This document shows, in pieces, positions 56,699-64,000 of a DNA stretch of 64,000 nt. How positions within the stretch are numbered: position 1 is the stretch's first letter; each line of letters begins with the position of its first letter. This stretch comes from Hyphomonadaceae bacterium (lineage in GTDB: Bacteria > Pseudomonadota > Alphaproteobacteria > Caulobacterales > Aquidulcibacteraceae), in NCBI GenBank assembly GCA_016791445.1, contig JAEUMP010000015.1, positions 1-64,000 of the forward strand, read 5' to 3'. Under the pieces are notes generated by a model. The model did not search any database, was not told the origin of the DNA, and saw only the letters and a program-made list of their open reading frames with translations. The translations under genes were made by a program, and so were the position numbers.

Positions 56699-59542
56699 AT
56701 GAACACGCGTGCGCTGTCGTTGATCGGGGTGGGCGCAAGCGCGCTGATGCTGAACGTTTTCGCCCCTGCGCCTGCGCTTGCCCAGACGCTTGCCCAGACC
56801 GGCGCAGGTGAATCGGAAGAACTCGTCGTCACGGGCAGCCGCATCCAGCGGCGCGACGCCACGTCGGTCGGCCCGCTGACGACGCTGACCGCCGCCGACA
56901 TCGAGGCGGTGGCGCCGACCTCCATCGGCGATCTCCTGCAGACGCTTCCCAGCGTCGGCGTCAGTCTCAACTCCAACGGCACGCAAGGCACGTCGTTCGG
57001 ATCGTCCTCGATCAACCTGCGCTATCTCGGCTCGGCCGAAGGCTCCGGCAACCGGACGCTGGTGCTGGTGGACGGGCGGCGCTGGGTGAACGCGGTGGGC
57101 GGGCGCGGCTTCCGCGACTTCGTCGACCTCAACACCATCCCGCTGGGTCTGGTCGAGCGCATCGAGGTCCTGAAGGACGGCGCGTCGGCGATCTACGGCG
57201 CGGATGCGATCGCCGGCGTCGTCAACATCCACACGCGCAAGAACGTGGAGGGTTTCCAGGCCAGTCTGCGCGCGGGCCAGACGTCGGAAGGCGATAACGA
57301 GAACATTTCCGGCTACGTGAACTGGGGCGGCTCGTGGGATCGCCTGTCGGTCCTCGCGTCGGTGAGCTATAGCGACACCAAGCCGATCCTGACGTCCGAC
57401 CGTGCGTTGACGGCGCGCGCGCTGACGCCGCTGACGGCGCCGCCGACGAGCCCGCGCGGGCTCTTCGTGCTCCCCGGCCTGAACAACAACGCGTATTTCG
57501 GCACGCCCGCCGCCTTCGGCAACAACGCCGCCAACGCCATCACCCGTCTGCCGGGCGTCACGACGATCGGCGCAGGCGCGACGGCGGACAACAGCTTCCG
57601 CGTCGCGACGCTGCCGGCGGACGACTACAACACCATGACCCAGGGGATCTACGCCGTAGGGTCGAGCGAACGGCTCGGCGCTTTCGGACGCATCTCCTAC
57701 GATTTCACGCCGACCTTCCGGGGCACGTTCGAGGCGCTTTATTCGTCGCGGACCTCAAGCCAGCTCTTTTCGCCGGTGCTTCTCGACGTGCGGGGCACGA
57801 ACGGCTTCGGCATCTCCGCGGACCAGGCGTTCAACCCGTTCGGGACAGCCAATGGCGTGCCGATCGGCAACGCGCTCGCCTTCACCAGCACGGCGTTCCG
57901 CGCGCAGCGCGTGATGGACGAAGTCGGCAACCGCAACAACGCGCAGGAAATCGAGACGACACGGGTTCTCGCCGCGTTCGACGGTTCGCTCTCGCTGATG
58001 GGTGACTGGGACTGGAACACGCACATTTCGTATTCGCGAAACGAAGCGGTGTTCAACGCGTTCAACCAGATCAATATGGACAACGTCTACAGCGCCCTGC
58101 GCTCGCCGGCGACCTGCGCTGCGGTCGCGGGATGCACGCCGCTCGACATTTTCGGCGTGATCACGCCGGCCATGGCCAACTTCATTCGCTACAATGGCCG
58201 GGATGAGCAGACGGCCGAGCAGATCAATTTCGGCGCGAACGTCTCGCGCGAACTGTTCGAACTGCCGGCGGGAACTGTCGGGTTTGCGGCGGGCTATGAA
58301 TATCGTCGCGAAACCGCAGAGGATCTGCCGGATGCCTTCGCGAACTCGGGCTCGCTCGTGCTCCCGCTCGTGAGCGGCGCCCGCCAGAGCCCGACGACGG
58401 CGCAAGCGCGCGATCCCACCAAGGGCGCCTACCACCTCCACGAGCTCTATGCGGAAGTGAATGTGCCGCTTCTGGCGGACCTGCCGCTCGTGCACAGCCT
58501 CGAAATGGATATCGCGGCGCGGTACTCCGACTACTCGACCGTCGGCGACCGCACGACAGGAAAGGTCGGCGTGGCGTGGCGTCCGGTGTCGGACCTGCTG
58601 GTGCGCTCTACTTTCAGCCAGGGCTTCCGTGCGCCGTCGATCCTTGAACTCTATCAGGGCCAGCGGCAGACAAACTTCCAGGCGGTCGATCCGTGCAACG
58701 GCGGGGGCGCGGGGCTTCCCGGCTGCGCCGGCGTGCCGCTGACCTACAACCAGAACCTCTACGGCTCCGGCGCCATTGCGGGCGTCACCGCAGGCAATAC
58801 GGGCCTCGATGCGGAGACTGCCGAAACTGTTGCGCTCGGTCTCGCCTACACGCCGAACTTCGCCCCCGGGCTTTCGTTCACCGTCGACTGGTTCACGATC
58901 AAGGTCGAGGATGCCATCGCCTCCCAGACCGCGACGCAGATTCTGCAGTCGTGCGCGAACCGCCTCGTGTTCTGCGATCTCATCAACCGCGCGCCCACCG
59001 GCGAAGTCCTGGAGCTCCGTCAGGCGGTCGTGAACCTCAGCAGCATCGAAGTCGAAGGCATCGACGCCGGCGCGCGTTATGCGCTGAAGACCGGGATCGG
59101 CGGCATCGAGGCGTCGCTCGATCTCTCCTATCTGGAAAAGTTCCAGACCAGCGTGCCGCAACCGAACGGGACCGTCGTCGTCAGCGATCGCGCGGGCCTG
59201 TCGAACCAGCCGCGCTCCACCTTCCCGCACTGGAAGGCGCAGGCCGGGCTTCGCTGGGACAACGGACCGTGGAGTGCCGGCTGGCGCATGCGCTACATCG
59301 GCGAAAGCGATGACGTGCCCGGCAACGCCGTCAACGGCGGCACCGTGAAGGCGATCACCTACAACGACCTGCAGTTCGGGTATGAGATCGGCGAGCCGAA
59401 CATCTCGCTCACGTTCGGCATCGACAATGTCGGCGACACCCAGCCGCCGGCGTCGGCCGCCAACAACCCGATCAACTTCGACATCTATACCTACGACATC
59501 CGCGGCCGTTACTTCTATTCGCGGTTTGGTATAAAGTTCTAA
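56699..59542 (+). CDS. TonB-dependent outer-membrane receptor
   Basis: This 947-residue protein has a signal peptide ([20 protein letters not shown]), a plug domain from [20 protein letters not shown] to [18 protein letters not shown], and a beta-barrel ending in the aromatic FGIKF characteristic of outer-membrane proteins. The ATG at 56699 with GGAGGAAG upstream is chosen over GTG-type starts farther up. It heads a unit with the transporter gene 38 bp downstream. By analogy it imports a peptide, catecholate or carbohydrate ligand; specificity cannot be read. Confidence 0.94.
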   Translation: MNTRALSLIGVGASALMLNVFAPAPALAQTLAQTGAGESEELVVTGSRIQRRDATSVGPLTTLTAADIEAVAPTSIGDLLQTLPSVGVSLNSNGTQGTSFGSSSINLRYLGSAEGSGNRTLVLVDGRRWVNAVGGRGFRDFVDLNTIPLGLVERIEVLKDGASAIYGADAIAGVVNIHTRKNVEGFQASLRAGQTSEGDNENISGYVNWGGSWDRLSVLASVSYSDTKPILTSDRALTARALTPLTAPPTSPRGLFVLPGLNNNAYFGTPAAFGNNAANAITRLPGVTTIGAGATADNSFRVATLPADDYNTMTQGIYAVGSSERLGAFGRISYDFTPTFRGTFEALYSSRTSSQLFSPVLLDVRGTNGFGISADQAFNPFGTANGVPIGNALAFTSTAFRAQRVMDEVGNRNNAQEIETTRVLAAFDGSLSLMGDWDWNTHISYSRNEAVFNAFNQINMDNVYSALRSPATCAAVAGCTPLDIFGVITPAMANFIRYNGRDEQTAEQINFGANVSRELFELPAGTVGFAAGYEYRRETAEDLPDAFANSGSLVLPLVSGARQSPTTAQARDPTKGAYHLHELYAEVNVPLLADLPLVHSLEMDIAARYSDYSTVGDRTTGKVGVAWRPVSDLLVRSTFSQGFRAPSILELYQGQRQTNFQAVDPCNGGGAGLPGCAGVPLTYNQNLYGSGAIAGVTAGNTGLDAETAETVALGLAYTPNFAPGLSFTVDWFTIKVEDAIASQTATQILQSCANRLVFCDLINRAPTGEVLELRQAVVNLSSIEVEGIDAGARYALKTGIGGIEASLDLSYLEKFQTSVPQPNGTVVVSDRAGLSNQPRSTFPHWKAQAGLRWDNGPWSAGWRMRYIGESDDVPGNAVNGGTVKAITYNDLQFGYEIGEPNISLTFGIDNVGDTQPPASAANNPINFDIYTYDIRGRYFYSRFGIKF

Positions 59543-59580
59543 GTCAGCACGCCGTCAGGCGTTCAGGAAGCGCACGCGTT

Positions 59581-61125
59581 GTGAGCGACACGGCCAAGAC
59601 ACGCGGCGGAGGCCTTCTCGACAGGATCGAGCGCATCGGCAACGCGCTGCCCGATCCTGTCGTGATCTTCCTGATCCTGATCGCGGCGCTGGCGGCGGCA
59701 TCGGTCGTGACCTCCGCCACAGGGTGGTCCGCAGTCCACCCGGTGAGCGGGGAGGTGATGCGCACGCAGAGCCTGCTGAGCGAAGACAATGTCGCGCGGC
59801 TCCTGACGGACATGGCGCGAACGCTGACGGCGTTTCCGCCGCTGGGTCTGGTGCTGGTCGTGATGCTCGGCGCGGCCGTCGCGGAGCGGTCCGGCCTGTT
59901 CGCAGCGCTGATCGGCAGGTCCATGCAGAAGGCGCCCGCGGGCGCACTCACGCCGTTCGTCTTTCTCGTCGCGCTCGCGAGTCACCATGCCTCCGATGCG
60001 GCCTATGTCGTGCTGATCCCGCTGGCAGCAGTGGCGTACGCCCAGGCGGGGCGCCATCCACTGCTTGGCGTTGCGGTGGCCTATGCGGGGATTTCCGGCG
60101 CGTTCGCGGGCAATCTCGTGCCCGGCCAGTTCGATGTGCTGATGCTGGCGATCACCGAAGCGGCGGCGCGTCTCGTCGCGCCGGACTATGTGATGAATCC
60201 GCTCGGCAACTGGTATTTCACGGCGGTTCTGGGCCTCGGTCTGGCGCCGATAGCGTGGTGGGTAGCCGACCGTGTGGTGGAGCCGCGCCTCGGCAAATGG
60301 GACGGCGACGGCGATGTGGCGGCGCTGACTACGTCTGTCGCCGAGACGGAGTCGCAGCAGAAAAAGGGTTTGGGGCGCGCCGCGATCGCGGCGCTTGTCG
60401 TTTTGGGGTTGTTTGCGGCGCTCGTGTTCTGGCCCGGTTACACGCCGCTGATCGATGAGAGCGCGACGGGCGCAGAACGTCAGACGCCGTTCTTCCGCGC
60501 GCTGATCGCCGGCTTCTTCCTCCTCTTCCTCGCCAGCGGATGGGCCTACGGCGCCGCGACCGGGGTGTTCCGCACGCACCGCGACGTCGTGAAGGCGATG
60601 GCCGGCGGCGTGACCGTGATGGCGCCGTATGTGGTCGTTGCGTTTTTCGCGGCGCACTTCATCGCCATGTTCCAGTGGTCGAACATCGGCCCTGTGCTGG
60701 CGGTGAACGGCGCGGCGGCGCTGACGCAGACGGGGCTGCCCGCGCCGGCGCTGCTTGGCTCTCTGCTCGGCATGAGTGCGGTGTTCGACATCGTGATCGG
60801 TTCGGCCTCCGCAAAGTGGAGCGCGATGGCGCCGATCGTGGTGCCGATGCTCATGTTGCTCGGCGTTTCGCCGGAGATGACGACGGCCGCGTACCGGATG
60901 GGCGACTCCATCTTCAACATCGTCACGCCGGCCGCGTCGAACTTCGTGCTCGTGCTGGCCATGGCGCAGCGTTGGTCAAAGGATTTCGGCATCGGCTCGC
61001 TGATAGCGTTGATGCTGCCGTTCTCGGTCTGCTTCGGGATCTTCGGCTTCGCGCTTGTGATCACATGGAGTGCGTTCGGCATTCCAGTGGGACCGGGCGC
61101 GCCCGCCTTGTGGCCGCTGCCGTGA
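59581..61125 (+). CDS. AbgT family transporter
   Basis: This 514-residue inner-membrane protein has about 11 hydrophobic segments and the AbgT-family signatures LVVMLGAAVAERSGLFAALI, ALASHHASDAAYVVLIPLAA and RMGDSIFNIVTPAASNFVLV. The family imports p-aminobenzoyl-glutamate or exports sulfonamides. Here it is coupled downstream to a hydrolase (GTGA overlap at 61122) and follows a TonB receptor, suggesting import of an amide or dipeptide that the hydrolase cleaves. The GTG start at 59581 is used. Confidence 0.93.
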   Translation: MSDTAKTRGGGLLDRIERIGNALPDPVVIFLILIAALAAASVVTSATGWSAVHPVSGEVMRTQSLLSEDNVARLLTDMARTLTAFPPLGLVLVVMLGAAVAERSGLFAALIGRSMQKAPAGALTPFVFLVALASHHASDAAYVVLIPLAAVAYAQAGRHPLLGVAVAYAGISGAFAGNLVPGQFDVLMLAITEAAARLVAPDYVMNPLGNWYFTAVLGLGLAPIAWWVADRVVEPRLGKWDGDGDVAALTTSVAETESQQKKGLGRAAIAALVVLGLFAALVFWPGYTPLIDESATGAERQTPFFRALIAGFFLLFLASGWAYGAATGVFRTHRDVVKAMAGGVTVMAPYVVVAFFAAHFIAMFQWSNIGPVLAVNGAAALTQTGLPAPALLGSLLGMSAVFDIVIGSASAKWSAMAPIVVPMLMLLGVSPEMTTAAYRMGDSIFNIVTPAASNFVLVLAMAQRWSKDFGIGSLIALMLPFSVCFGIFGFALVITWSAFGIPVGPGAPALWPLP

Positions 61126-62939
61126 GAGTGCTCGAGATCCAGCGCGCGCGCATGCGCGATGGCGTGTGGCTCGAGGCGGACGTCTACCTGCCCGATGGCG
61201 CCGGTCCGTTTCCGACATTGCTTGAGCGCACGCCCTACGGGCGTCGCGGCGCCAACCACGCCGATTGCACCCGCGCCGACCCCACGCCGAAGTCCAAACC
61301 CGAGATTGCGCGCGCCTTCGCCGCCGCCGGCTACGCCTACGTTCTGCAGGACTGTCGCGGCCGCTACGGGTCCGGCGGCACGTTTGTGAAATATCTGAGC
61401 GAAGGCGCCGATGGCGTCGACACGCTTGCATGGCTGCGCGACCAGCCGTGGTGCGATGGGCGCATCGGCACGCTGGGCCTGTCTTACAGCGCGCATGTGC
61501 AATCGGCGCTGGCCGCGCACGATCCGCCAGGCCTCAAGGCGATGTTCCTCGACTCCGGCGGCTTCTCAAGCGCCTACCACAGCGGCATTCGGCAGGGGGG
61601 CGCCTTTGAACTGAAGCAGCTCACCTGGGCGATGAAGCACGCCCGCCTCTCGCCGAAGACGGCGGCAGATCCCGCGCGACGCGCGGCGCTCGACGCGCAG
61701 GATCTGCGCGCGTGGCTGCGCGTGTCGCCCTGGCGTACGGGACATTCCCCTTTGGCCGCGGCGCCCGAATACGAGGCGTATGTCGTCGAGCAGTGGCGCA
61801 ACGAAGTGTTCGACGCGTTCTGGCGTCGACCGGAATTCTACGCCCGTGGCGCGTGGACCGACTTCTCGGATGTGCCGCAGGTGTACATGTCGAGCTGGTA
61901 CGATCCCTATGCGCGCACGGCGATCGAGAACGCGACCGCGCTTGCGGCGACTAAACGTGGCCCCGTGAAGCTGGTGATGGGACCGTGGACGCACGGCCAG
62001 CGCTCGGTGACCTTTGCCGGCGACGTGGACTTCGGCGCGTACGCCACGCTCGACGGCGCGCTTGCGCCCGATTACGTGGCCCTGCGCATCGCCTGGTTCG
62101 ATCGCTATCTTCGGGATTTGCCGACGCCTGATCCGCTCCCGGCTCCCGTGACGTATTTCATGATGGGCGGTGGTTCCGGGCTCAAGAATGACGCGGGCCG
62201 TCTGGATCATGGCGGCGGATGGCGCACGGCCACGCAATGGCCGCCGGAGAACGCGCGGCCCCTGCAGCTCTATCTCGGCGCGGATCGCACGCTGTCGGAA
62301 CGGTCGCCAGAAAAGGCGGGCGCGCTGAGTTTCATTTTCGATCCGCTGAATCCGTTGCCGACCATCGGCGGCGCAACCGCGTCCGGCGCGCCGGTGATGG
62401 CGGCGGGCGCGTACGACCAGCGCGAGAGCGAAGCCATCTTCGCCGCCACGCATCCCGGCCGCGCCATCGCGGATCGACCGGATGTGCTGGTGTTCGAGAC
62501 AGCCCCGCTGGAGCACGCAGTCGAAGTGGCTGGCGATTTCAGCGTCCGGCTGTGGGTGTCATCCGACGGGCCGGACACCGACATCACGATCACCTTGATC
62601 GACGTGCATCCGCCCTCGTCGGACTATCCGAACGGCTACGCCATGAATCTGGCGCACGGCATCCTGCGCTTGCGCTTCCGTGACGGGTTCGAGGCGGCGA
62701 AACTCATGACGCCGGGGGAGGTGTACGCCATCCAGGTGGAGGGGTATCCGACGGCGAACCGCTTCATGCCGGGGCACCGCATCCGCCTGCACATCTCGAG
62801 CAGCAACTTTCCCCATTTCGACGTGAATCCCAACACCGGCGCCCCAGCAGGCGTGCCGTCGGACCCGCGCCCCGCGCGCAACACGGTGCTGTTCGGGCCC
62901 GAACATCCCTCGCATGTCGCGCTGTCGATATTGGTGTAG
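61122..62939 (+). CDS. CocE/NonD family hydrolase (X-Pro dipeptidyl-peptidase-like)
   Basis: This 605-residue enzyme has the S15/CocE catalytic triad: nucleophile in GLSYSAHVQ, acid in SSWYDPY, histidine in GPWTHGQR, and the C-terminal beta-jelly domain (VRLWVSSDGPDTDITITL; FPHFDVNPNTG). Family members cleave esters and prolyl peptides. It has no evident signal peptide, so it is likely cytosolic and follows uptake by AbgT. The true start is the GTG at 61122; the frame continues upstream inside the AbgT gene but in the wrong register for a second gene. Confidence 0.93.
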   Translation: MRVLEIQRARMRDGVWLEADVYLPDGAGPFPTLLERTPYGRRGANHADCTRADPTPKSKPEIARAFAAAGYAYVLQDCRGRYGSGGTFVKYLSEGADGVDTLAWLRDQPWCDGRIGTLGLSYSAHVQSALAAHDPPGLKAMFLDSGGFSSAYHSGIRQGGAFELKQLTWAMKHARLSPKTAADPARRAALDAQDLRAWLRVSPWRTGHSPLAAAPEYEAYVVEQWRNEVFDAFWRRPEFYARGAWTDFSDVPQVYMSSWYDPYARTAIENATALAATKRGPVKLVMGPWTHGQRSVTFAGDVDFGAYATLDGALAPDYVALRIAWFDRYLRDLPTPDPLPAPVTYFMMGGGSGLKNDAGRLDHGGGWRTATQWPPENARPLQLYLGADRTLSERSPEKAGALSFIFDPLNPLPTIGGATASGAPVMAAGAYDQRESEAIFAATHPGRAIADRPDVLVFETAPLEHAVEVAGDFSVRLWVSSDGPDTDITITLIDVHPPSSDYPNGYAMNLAHGILRLRFRDGFEAAKLMTPGEVYAIQVEGYPTANRFMPGHRIRLHISSSNFPHFDVNPNTGAPAGVPSDPRPARNTVLFGPEHPSHVALSILV

Positions 62940-62948
62940 TCTGCGCGG

Positions 62949-63854
62949 ATGGATGAATTCGGCCTCAAGTCGCTGCGCAGTTTCCGGGCGATCCTGCGCG
63001 CCGGCTCGGTCACTGCTGCGGCGCGTGAACTGGGGCTCAGCCAGCCCGCCGTAAGCCGCATGCTCGGCAAGCTCGAACACAGTATAGGCTTTCAGCTGTT
63101 TCATCGCGATCGGGGACGTTTGCTGCCGACGCCGGAGGCGCTGCTGTTTCTCGAGCAGGTCGACAATGCGCTGAGCGGGATGGATCGCGTCAGCGATCTG
63201 GCGCGCAACATTTCGGCCAACAAGGTGGGTCAGCTGAAGCTCGTCGCGCCGCCGAGTTTCTCCGAGGGCGTCCTGCCGGACATCGTGGCCGACTTCCTCG
63301 AGCGTTTCCCCGACGTGCACCTCACACTCGAAAGCCGCAGCGTCGAGACGGCCAAGGCGATGATCGCCTCGCGCGAGGTGGATGGCGGCTTCGTCAAACG
63401 CCCCGTCGGCCGCATGGATCTGCGCGAGGAGCCGATCATTTCCAGCGAGTGCGTCTGCCTGATACATCCCGATCACCCGCTCGCCAAACGAACGACGCTC
63501 GATCCGCGCATGCTGATTTCCGAGCCGCTCATCCTGCTGGGACTGGGGCAGTCCTCCCGCCTGCACATCGAGGCGGCCTTTGCGTCCGTGGGCGTCAGGC
63601 CGAACGTACGGATCGACACGCACACCATCGCGTCGGCGGCGGCGCTCGCCAGCCGCAAGCTCGGCATCGCCATCGTGAACGCGCTGCTGGCGCGGCCGTA
63701 TCTGCGCGACTCTCTCGTGGAGCGGCGATTCACGCCGGTCCTCGTGCAGGAATATTCGTTCTGCACATCAATCAACAGTCCGCCGTCCAGGCTGACGGAG
63801 GCGTTCCTGACGCTGGCGCGCAAGCGTTTCGGCAAGTTCCGCGCTAAAGCCTGA
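62949..63854 (+). CDS. LysR-type transcriptional regulator
   Basis: This 301-residue regulator has the LysR winged HTH (ILRAGSVTAAARELGLSQPA, VSRMLGKLE) and a periplasmic-binding-fold effector domain (VGQLKLVAPPSFSEGVLPDI; LGIAIVNALLARPY). It lies 9 bp after the hydrolase in the same direction, so it likely belongs to the unit and may regulate it. No operator was recognised. Confidence 0.95.
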   Translation: MDEFGLKSLRSFRAILRAGSVTAAARELGLSQPAVSRMLGKLEHSIGFQLFHRDRGRLLPTPEALLFLEQVDNALSGMDRVSDLARNISANKVGQLKLVAPPSFSEGVLPDIVADFLERFPDVHLTLESRSVETAKAMIASREVDGGFVKRPVGRMDLREEPIISSECVCLIHPDHPLAKRTTLDPRMLISEPLILLGLGQSSRLHIEAAFASVGVRPNVRIDTHTIASAAALASRKLGIAIVNALLARPYLRDSLVERRFTPVLVQEYSFCTSINSPPSRLTEAFLTLARKRFGKFRAKA

Positions 63855-64000
63855 TGCGCGCGCGGCGTCCGTTGTGCTCGAAGCGATAGCCGAGGCGCGC
63901 TGACAACGCCTCCACCCGCTCCAGGGTCGCGCGCGCCCGTGCGCCGCGGGAGAAGGACGGGCGACCGCGGGTTTCCAGATCGTCGGCCCCGCCGACGCCG
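63844..64000 (-). CDS. C-terminal end of a reverse-strand gene, cut by window edge
   Basis: An open reverse frame of 51 codons ends in TAG at 63846-63844, overlapping the LysR stop by 11 bp. The visible sequence (ADDLETRGRPSFSRGARARA; RLGYRFEHNGRRARIRL) is basic and unrecognised. It supports a real converging gene but cannot be named. Confidence 0.45.
   Translation of the reverse strand, partial: GVGGADDLETRGRPSFSRGARARATLERVEALSARLGYRFEHNGRRARIRL

Noticed and set aside
60540..61121. Upstream extension of the CocE-type hydrolase frame
   Set aside because: It lies inside the AbgT gene in another register; the GTG at 61122 with the overlap is the natural start.

Overview
The window is GC-rich alphaproteobacterial chromosome. 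The clue is its housekeeping order: atpHAGD with atpC nearby, then a long reverse-strand series rplU, rpmA, two GNATs, obgE, proB, proA, nadD, rsfS, rlmH, envC-like, ctpA, divergent polysaccharide deacetylase, rppH. Together with a large TonB-dependent receptor, this best suits a Caulobacterales/Hyphomonadales-type organism, but no marker here fixes the genus.

Layout. 1-8.0 kb: a truncated reverse gene, a GNAT, the F1 ATP synthase genes atpH, atpA, atpG and atpD, then a secreted protein and a reverse-strand VWA protein that separate atpC from its operon. 8.0-20.8 kb: the reverse-strand housekeeping series (cell-wall remodelling, ribosome biogenesis, NAD and proline synthesis, ribosomal proteins L21 and L27). 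21.087-21.176 kb: tRNA-Ser(CGA). 21.159-56.511 kb: a 35.4-kb integrated element bounded by a perfect 19-bp repeat of the tRNA 3' end. 56.7-63.9 kb: a TonB receptor, AbgT-type transporter, CocE/NonD hydrolase and LysR regulator that look like one uptake-and-hydrolysis unit. The window ends inside a reverse-strand gene.

The island has three parts. The left part (21.2-31 kb) holds the P4-type integrase, a frameshifted DUF4238 gene, a 1382-residue protein with an N-terminal NACHT/STAND-like NTPase and a C-terminal PD-(D/E)XK nuclease-like domain, and, divergent from it, a TIR domain fused to a right-handed beta-helix. These resemble a defence cluster but match no named system I can identify. The middle part (30.5-34.9 kb) has an HTH gene broken by one amber codon, a regulated XRE module with four phased operator repeats, a DUF3363-type relaxase, a possible oriT region and a DNA-binding protein, so the element was probably mobilisable. 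The right part (35-56.1 kb) is a polymorphic-toxin locus: a secreted 2155-residue RHS protein with an immunity gene, a divergent Ig-like/glycine-rich protein, and four orphan RHS-tip plus immunity cassettes. Each cassette overlaps its immunity gene by 4-7 bp and carries a conserved boundary motif. Between cassettes 1 and 2 lie a second XRE module, a primase-like AAA+ protein with a degenerate TOPRIM site, a XerC/D-like recombinase, a HigBA-type pair and another PD-(D/E)XK-like protein.

Two cassette toxins can be tentatively assigned: an M15-type peptidoglycan peptidase with a lipoprotein immunity gene, and a JAB/JAMM-like peptidase. A hairpin element with a compensating stem occurs once after cassette 1 and once after cassette 4, bracketing the recombinase block and cassettes 2-4. 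Domain assignments rest on reading motifs by eye; no search was run.
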